Assembly (NCBI RefSeq): GCF_004348725.1
Contig: NZ_SMKR01000064.1
Coordinates: 1 to 36,197 of the forward strand
Direction of reading: 5' to 3'
Origin: Kribbella turkmenica
GTDB lineage: Bacteria > Actinomycetota > Actinomycetes > Propionibacteriales > Kribbellaceae
Length of the DNA: 36,197 nucleotides
The position numbers were made by a program, and so were the translations under genes. Every line of letters begins with the position of its first letter. Position 1 is the first letter of the stretch. Of the stretch, positions 31,718-36,197 are shown one piece after another. The notes below the pieces were generated by a model. It did not search any database, was not told the DNA's origin, and saw only the letters and a program-made list of their open reading frames with translations.

Positions 31718-33276
31718 TCGCGATCACGGGCGGCCTCGTCCTCGACGGTACCGGCGCGGACGCCGTACCCGCGACCGTGCTGGTCGACGGTGAACGGATC
31801 GTCGACGTGGTCGGACCGGGCACCGCGGCCGCCGACGTCGAGGCGATCGATGCCACGGGCAACATTGTGGCCCCGGGATTCGTCGATCTGCACTCGCACG
31901 CGGACTTCACCGCGCAGACCTCGCCGGACGCGACCACCCAGCTGCATCAAGGTGTCACCACGCTGGTCACCGGCAACTGCGGCTGGTCGCCGTTCCCGAT
32001 CACCGACCTCGAGCAGATGAAGGCCGGTACGGCGTTCCTCGCGCCCGAGCATGACTGGTCGTGGCGGGACACCGGCGGCTTCGCCGAGGCGGTCGGGCGG
32101 GACGGGCTCGCGGTCAACCTCGCTCTGCAGGTCGGCCACTCGTCACTGCGGCTCGCGGTCATGGGCGGTGCGGAGCGGGCACCCTCGGCGGACGAGTTGC
32201 GGCAGATGCAGGACCTGCTGCGCGCGGCGGCCGGCCAAGGGGCGGCCGGGTTCTCGACCGGGCTGATCTACGCGCCGGGCACCTTCGCCTCCGAGGCGGA
32301 GGTCGCCGCGTTGGTCGCGACGGCGGGGGAGTGCGGGCTGCTCTACTCGACCCACATCCGCAACGAGGGTGCTGACCTGATCGCCTCGCTGGACGAAGCG
32401 ATCCGGGCCGCCCGGGCCGGTGGCGCCCGGCTGGAGGTCTCCCATCTGAAGGCCGTCGGCGCCGCCAACCACGGGCTGGTCACGGCCGCCCTCGAACGCC
32501 TCGACCAGGCCCGTGCCGACGGCGTGGACGTCACCTGGGACGTCTATCCGTACACGGCCTCCAGTACGACGCTCACCGCCCGGCTGCCCACCTGGGCGAT
32601 GGCCGGCGGCACAGCCTCCCTGCTCGCGCGCCTCGGCGACCAGGCCGAGCGGGCACGGATCGCCACGGCGTTGCGCACCAGCGACCTGTTCACGCCTGAG
32701 GCTGTGGTGATCGCGTCCCTGCCGCCCGGGCGGTACGAGGACTGCCGCGGCCTCAGCCTGGCCGACATCGCCGCGCGTGACGGCGTCGACGCCGCCGAGG
32801 CGATCCTTCGCGTCCTCGAGCACCACCGAGCCGCGGTCAGCGTGGTCAACCACGCGATGAGCGAGGACGACGTGGTGACGGTCCTGCGGCATCCCTGCAC
32901 GAGTGTCGCGAGCGACGGCTGGATTCTCGCCGCCACCGGGGCCGGACACCCGCATCCGCGCAACTTCGGCACGTTCCCGCGGGTCCTCGGCCGGTACACC
33001 CGCGATCAACGCGTGCTCTCGTTGCCCGAGGCGATCCGCCGGATGACCTCGTTGCCCGCCTCACGGCTGGGCCTCGACGACCGCGGTGTGCTCAAGGCCG
33101 GTGCGGTGGCCGACCTCGTCGTTCTCGACCCCGCGCAGGTGGCCGACCGGTCGACGTACGACGATCCGTGGCAGCTGTCGGCAGGGGTCGAGCACGTCCT
33201 CGTGGCGGGCGATCCGGTGCTCGCGGACGGCGTACCGACCGGTCGCCGGCCGGGGCGCGTGCTCAGAGGTTCTTGA
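31714..33276 (+). CDS. N-acyl-D-amino-acid deacylase (D-aminoacylase)
   Basis: This 520-residue amidohydrolase-superfamily enzyme hydrolyses N-acyl-D-amino acids to a D-amino acid plus a carboxylate. The metal site starts with H60-x-H62 (GFVDLHSHADF). TGNCGWSPF holds Cys89, the metal-binding Cys typical of D-aminoacylases. GFSTGLIYAPG, YSTHIRNEG, EVSHLKAVG and VASDGWILA provide the later His and Asp residues. The C-terminal strand domain (LKAGAVADLVVLDP) is usual. It overlaps the permease gene by ATGA and ends the operon, overlapping the convergent small gene by 14 bases. Together with the GNAT it would turn N-acyl-D-amino acids into substrates for the racemase route. Confidence 0.92.
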   Translation: MIAITGGLVLDGTGADAVPATVLVDGERIVDVVGPGTAAADVEAIDATGNIVAPGFVDLHSHADFTAQTSPDATTQLHQGVTTLVTGNCGWSPFPITDLEQMKAGTAFLAPEHDWSWRDTGGFAEAVGRDGLAVNLALQVGHSSLRLAVMGGAERAPSADELRQMQDLLRAAAGQGAAGFSTGLIYAPGTFASEAEVAALVATAGECGLLYSTHIRNEGADLIASLDEAIRAARAGGARLEVSHLKAVGAANHGLVTAALERLDQARADGVDVTWDVYPYTASSTTLTARLPTWAMAGGTASLLARLGDQAERARIATALRTSDLFTPEAVVIASLPPGRYEDCRGLSLADIAARDGVDAAEAILRVLEHHRAAVSVVNHAMSEDDVVTVLRHPCTSVASDGWILAATGAGHPHPRNFGTFPRVLGRYTRDQRVLSLPEAIRRMTSLPASRLGLDDRGVLKAGAVADLVVLDPAQVADRSTYDDPWQLSAGVEHVLVAGDPVLADGVPTGRRPGRVLRGS

Positions 33277-33526
33277 AGCGCTTCGGCGTCGTCGGCAGCG
33301 GCGGAGGGGCCGGGGCCGGCTCGTCCACGGCCGGTTCCAGCCAGCCGTCGTACTCGGTCAGCAGGTCGTCGAGCACGGCCTGGTCGGCATCGGTGAGTAC
33401 GACGATCCACGGGTGGTCCTCGTCGTCGTCCTCACCGTGGAAACGGCCACGCCGGACGACGCCGTCCAGCCGCGCGGCGACCGCTTCCGCGTCCTCCTGC
33501 TTCCAGAAGTAGCCGATCTGCTCCAC
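33263..33526 (-). CDS. Small conserved-looking protein of unknown function, divergent from dapF
   Basis: This 87-residue protein starts at GTG 33526 and reads EQIGYFWKQEDAEAVAARLD, then GEDDDEDHPWIVVLTDA and LLTEYDGWLE, before a Pro-rich linker and a basic end (TPKRFKNL). The first 60 residues alternate helix and strand, like a small alpha/beta domain. I do not recognise a named family, and no catalytic motif is visible. TAGTGT ends 7 nt before the GTG without a ribosome site, predicting a leaderless mRNA. The gene diverges from dapF across only 24 bp and its 3' end runs 14 bases into the deacylase gene. Confidence 0.75.
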   Translation of the reverse strand: MEQIGYFWKQEDAEAVAARLDGVVRRGRFHGEDDDEDHPWIVVLTDADQAVLDDLLTEYDGWLEPAVDEPAPAPPPLPTTPKRFKNL

Positions 33527-33533
33527 GGGGCAC

Positions 33534-33543
33534 ACACTACGAT
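33534..33543. promoter_or_regulatory. Overlapping divergent -10 boxes between the small gene and dapF
   Basis: Rightward TACGAT (33538-33543) ends 7 nt before the dapF ATG. Leftward TAGTGT (33539 back to 33534) ends 7 nt before the GTG at 33526. The two hexamers share the TA step at 33538-33539. No good -35 is seen on either side. Confidence 0.55.
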
Positions 33544-33550
33544 CTGACGC

Positions 33551-34393
33551 ATGACCTCCTTCCCCTGGCTGAAGGGGCATGGCACCGAGAACGACTTCGT
33601 GCTGCTGCCCGACCCCGACGGAACCATCCACGGGGACCTGGACGCGAGCCTGGTGCGGTTCCTCTGCGACCGGTACGCCGGCATCGGCGCGGACGGCGTG
33701 CTCCGGGTGATCGAGGGTGACAAGCAGTCGTACGTCGAGGACGGCGGCGACTGGTTCATGGACTACCGCAACTCCGACGGCTCGATCGCGGAGATGTGCG
33801 GCAACGGGATCCGGGTGTTCGTCCGGTACCTGGTGGACGCCGGGCTGGCGGGGGACAAGCCTGTCCGCGTCGGGACGCGGGCCGGGATCAAGGACGTGGT
33901 GCTGAACGACGACGGCACGCTGACCGTGGACATGGGCGAGCCCGTGCTGCCCGGTCCGGCGGGCATCGTGGTCGAGGCCAACGGTCACCAGTGGCCGGCC
34001 ACCCATGTCGACATGGGGAATCCGCATGCCGTGGCCTTCGTCGACGACCTGAGCGAGCCCGGGCATCTGGTCGACCAGCCGGTGTGGACCCCGGCCGAGG
34101 CGTTCCCCGCCGGGGTGAACGTGGAGTTCGTCGTCCGCAAGGGGCCGAACGAGGTAGCCATGCGGGTGCACGAGCGCGGGGCGGGGGAGACCCGGTCCTG
34201 CGGCACCGGGACGTGCGCGGTCGCGGTGGTGTCGGCTCGTCAGGCCCGGCAGGAACGGCCGGTCACTTACCGTGTCGGCGTACCTGGTGGTTCTGTGACC
34301 GTGACGTGGCGGGCGGACAACCACCTGGAGCTGACCGGGCCGGCCGTCGTGCACGCTCGCGGGGAGTTCGACCGGGCCTGGTTGCCTGCCTGA
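33551..34393 (+). CDS. dapF: Diaminopimelate epimerase
   Basis: This PLP-independent epimerase converts LL- to meso-diaminopimelate for lysine and peptidoglycan synthesis. The 280-residue protein has the paired catalytic thiols: Cys83 in SIAEMCGNGIRVF and Cys217 in TRSCGTGTCA. The start LKGHGTENDFVLLPDPDG is the family's substrate-binding entry. VDMGNPHAVAFVDD and EFVVRKGPNEVAMRVHERG are likewise conserved. The ATG at 33551 has no ribosome site; TACGAT ends 7 nt upstream, so translation is probably leaderless. hflX follows 83 bp later, the order also seen in M. tuberculosis. Confidence 0.97.
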   Translation: MTSFPWLKGHGTENDFVLLPDPDGTIHGDLDASLVRFLCDRYAGIGADGVLRVIEGDKQSYVEDGGDWFMDYRNSDGSIAEMCGNGIRVFVRYLVDAGLAGDKPVRVGTRAGIKDVVLNDDGTLTVDMGEPVLPGPAGIVVEANGHQWPATHVDMGNPHAVAFVDDLSEPGHLVDQPVWTPAEAFPAGVNVEFVVRKGPNEVAMRVHERGAGETRSCGTGTCAVAVVSARQARQERPVTYRVGVPGGSVTVTWRADNHLELTGPAVVHARGEFDRAWLPA

Positions 34394-34476
34394 ACGGGAA
34401 TTCCACCGGGGCGTGGGGCGTTGACGTCTGAAATCGGGTCGCCTGTACTGGTGGCCCGTGCCACGATGGAAGGTAT

Positions 34477-35958
34477 ATGACGACCCATTCGAACTTTTAC
34501 GACGAGACCACCGACGTCGAACTCGACCTGATCCAGGGCGATGACTCCGGCGATTCGTTGACGGGTCACGACTCGGCGCTGTCCACCGAGGGCCTCGACC
34601 TCGAAGAGCGCCAGGCCCTGCGCCGCGTCGTCGGCATGTCGACCGAGCTGACCGACATCAGCGAGGTCGAGTACCGCAAGTTGCTGCTCGAGCGGGTGCT
34701 GCTGGTCGGCGTCTGGACCGAGGGCAGCGCCGAGGACGCGGAAAATTCGCTGGCCGAGCTGAAGCTGCTCGCCGAGACCGCCGGTTCCGAGGTGCTGGAC
34801 GGTGTGATCCAGCGGCGCAAGCGGCCTGACCCGGCGACCTTCATCGGTTCCGGCAAGGTGGCCGACCTGCGCGACCTGGTCGCCTCGCTCGGCGCGGACA
34901 CCGTGATCGCCGACGGCGAGTTGGCCCCGGCGCAGCTGCGCAACCTGGAGGACCGGCTCAAGGTCAAGGTGGTCGACCGGACCGCGCTGATCCTGGACAT
35001 CTTCGCCCAGCACGCGAAGAGCAAGGAAGGCAAGGCCCAGGTCGAGCTGGCCCAGCTGCAGTACATGAAGCAGCGGCTGCGCGGCTGGGGTGGCAACCTG
35101 TCCCGCCAGGCCGGTGGCCGCGTCGGCGCGGCCGGCGGCGGTATCGGCGGCCGTGGTCCCGGTGAGACCAAGATCGAGACCGACCGGCGGCGGATCAACA
35201 CCAAGATCGCCAGGCTGCGGCGCGAGCTGAAGGACCTGAAGGGCACGCGGTCGACGCTGCGCCAGGAGCGCCGGCGCAACGCGATCCCGTCGGTCGCGAT
35301 CGCGGGCTACACCAACGCCGGCAAGTCGTCGCTGCTGAACAGGATCACCGGCGCCGGGGTGCTGGTCGAGAACGCGCTGTTCGCGACCCTCGACCCGACC
35401 ACCCGGCGGACGACGACCTCCGACGGCCGGGTCTACACGTTCACCGACACCGTCGGATTCGTCCGGCACCTGCCGCACGACATCGTCGAGGCGTTCCGCT
35501 CGACGCTGGAGGAGGTCGCCGACGCCGACCTGCTGCTGCACGTGGTGGACGGTTCGCACCCGGACCCGCTGGCGCAGATCCAGGCGGTGCGCGAGGTGCT
35601 GGCCGAGATCGGTGCCTCCGACGTGCCGGAGGTCATCGTGATCAACAAGGCCGACGTCGCCGACCCGATGGCGCTGGCACCGATCCTGCACCGCGAGTCC
35701 CGCGCGCTGGTGGTGTCCGCGCACACCGGCGAGGGCATCGACAAGCTGCGCTCGATGGTCGAGGCCGCCCTGCCGCAGCCCGACGTGGCCCTCGACCTGC
35801 TGCTGCCGTACGACCGCGGCGACCTGGTCTCCCGGATCCACTCCGAGGGCTCGGTCGACCAGCTCGAGCACACCGCCGACGGAACCCGCGTCACCGCCCA
35901 CGTCCACGCCGGCCTGGCCGGCGAACTCACGCCGTACCAGGTGGCGACGGCGCACTAG
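34477..35958 (+). CDS. hflX: Ribosome-associated GTPase HflX
   Basis: HflX is a GTPase that binds the 50S subunit and splits stalled or heat-damaged ribosomes. The 493-residue protein has an N-terminal HflX domain (RPDPATFIGSGKVADL near residue 118) and a coiled-coil linker rich in Arg/Lys. The G domain from about residue 270 has G1 GYTNAGKSS, G2 TLDPTTRRT, G3 DTVGFVRHLPHD and G4 INKAD. The first 40 acidic residues are an extension beyond the E. coli protein. The ATG at 34477 follows GGAAGG closely; CACGAT nine bases upstream leaves a short-leader start possible. An apparent insertion sequence begins within 85 bp of the stop. Confidence 0.96.
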   Translation: MTTHSNFYDETTDVELDLIQGDDSGDSLTGHDSALSTEGLDLEERQALRRVVGMSTELTDISEVEYRKLLLERVLLVGVWTEGSAEDAENSLAELKLLAETAGSEVLDGVIQRRKRPDPATFIGSGKVADLRDLVASLGADTVIADGELAPAQLRNLEDRLKVKVVDRTALILDIFAQHAKSKEGKAQVELAQLQYMKQRLRGWGGNLSRQAGGRVGAAGGGIGGRGPGETKIETDRRRINTKIARLRRELKDLKGTRSTLRQERRRNAIPSVAIAGYTNAGKSSLLNRITGAGVLVENALFATLDPTTRRTTTSDGRVYTFTDTVGFVRHLPHDIVEAFRSTLEEVADADLLLHVVDGSHPDPLAQIQAVREVLAEIGASDVPEVIVINKADVADPMALAPILHRESRALVVSAHTGEGIDKLRSMVEAALPQPDVALDLLLPYDRGDLVSRIHSEGSVDQLEHTADGTRVTAHVHAGLAGELTPYQVATAH

Positions 35959-36006
35959 GACACACGCACGAGAAACGGCCCCGGGGAGATCTCGGGTTCA
36001 CATGGT

Positions 36007-36039
36007 CGTCGCAACACCTCGATTTGAGGAGTTGCGGCG
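36007..36039 (+). other. Hairpin enclosing the ribosome site of the right-edge gene
   Basis: CGCAACACCTC (36010-36020) pairs with GAGGAGTTGCG (36026-36036) with one A/A mismatch around loop GATTT, and the stem extends by a few more pairs. The Shine-Dalgarno-like GAGGAG lies in the 3' arm and the ATG follows at 36043. Confidence 0.6.
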
Positions 36040-36042
36040 GCT

Positions 36043-36197
36043 ATGTCGTTTGCGGAGGATTTTGAGTGTTACGGGGATGCTTTGGTGCGGTTGGTGGATT
36101 CGGGGGTTGGGGTAGCGGCGGCGTGTGGGTCGTTGGGTATAGCGCGGGGTCGCGGTTACGAGATCTTGCGGGCACTTGGTCGGGGGTCGGGCCGGCG
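36043..36197 (+). CDS. N-terminal part of a probable transposase, cut by window edge
   Basis: From ATG 36043 the frame stays open for 51 codons to the edge. It encodes a short helix-turn-helix-like N-terminus (DALVRLVDSG, VAAACGSLGIARGRGYEIL, then Gly/Arg-rich), as in DNA-binding heads of transposases such as the IS30 family. Codon use differs sharply from hflX and the rest of the window: many TTT, TTG, GAT, GGT and GTT codons where neighbours use C- or G-ending ones. That indicates recent transfer. A hairpin holding the ribosome site precedes it. The family call is tentative because only the start is visible. Confidence 0.45.
   Translation, partial: MSFAEDFECYGDALVRLVDSGVGVAAACGSLGIARGRGYEILRALGRGSGR

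Overview
The window is a high-GC, gene-dense stretch of actinobacterial chromosome. The evidence is the gene order rpsB-tsf-pyrH-frr-cdsA-rlmN, a gluABCD-miaB block, miaA/dapF/hflX, ECF sigma factors of groups common in actinobacteria, GTG starts, and many starts that look leaderless (a TANNNT-like -10 box 6-8 nt before ATG or GTG). Codon use and gene content resemble Kribbella or a related member of the Propionibacteriales. That placement is an inference from style and was not tested by search.

Layout. Bases 1-617 hold the N-terminal part of an exported M23-family protein on the minus strand, cut by the window edge. Bases 618-940 are the rpsB leader, which has several hairpins and a 12-nt direct repeat that allows two exclusive pairings. 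Bases 941-5846 carry the translation/membrane cluster rpsB, tsf, pyrH, frr, cdsA and a RimL-like acetyltransferase. An LLM-class flavin oxidoreductase (minus), rlmN, pdxY, a LOG-family protein (minus) and a class-III aminotransferase follow up to 11578. Bases 11742-15156 are the glutamate-type ABC importer gluABCD (minus, with a 15-bp-stem terminator), divergent from miaB. After miaB come an APH-fold kinase, a Tat-exported metallophosphoesterase with a LamG-like domain, and a NUDIX hydrolase. Next is a DGPF (YCII-like) gene with a one-base frameshift inside its DGPF motif, coupled to an ECF42-type sigma factor. Two small minus-strand genes follow: an MT0933-type antitoxin-like protein and an acidic SGGDVE-repeat protein. 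Then come miaA, a SigE-family sigma factor with a membrane partner, and gamma-glutamyltransferase.

Bases 26595-33276 are the most interesting part. An M20 amidohydrolase is divergent from a tightly overlapping operon of COG3375-type GNAT, HTH-less SIS-domain protein, N-succinylamino-acid-racemase-type enolase-superfamily enzyme, permease, and N-acyl-D-amino-acid deacylase. The GNAT, racemase and M20 enzymes match the irreversible D-to-L amino acid conversion pathway described in Geobacillus kaustophilus. The added permease and D-deacylase suggest an extended route that scavenges N-acyl-D-amino acids. This block lies between miaA and dapF, which are neighbours in Mycobacterium tuberculosis.

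The right end carries a small unknown gene and dapF, which diverge across 24 bp with overlapping -10 boxes. hflX follows, and then the 5' end of a probable insertion-sequence gene with different codon use and a start region folded into a hairpin. I saw no tRNA, rRNA or CRISPR array.
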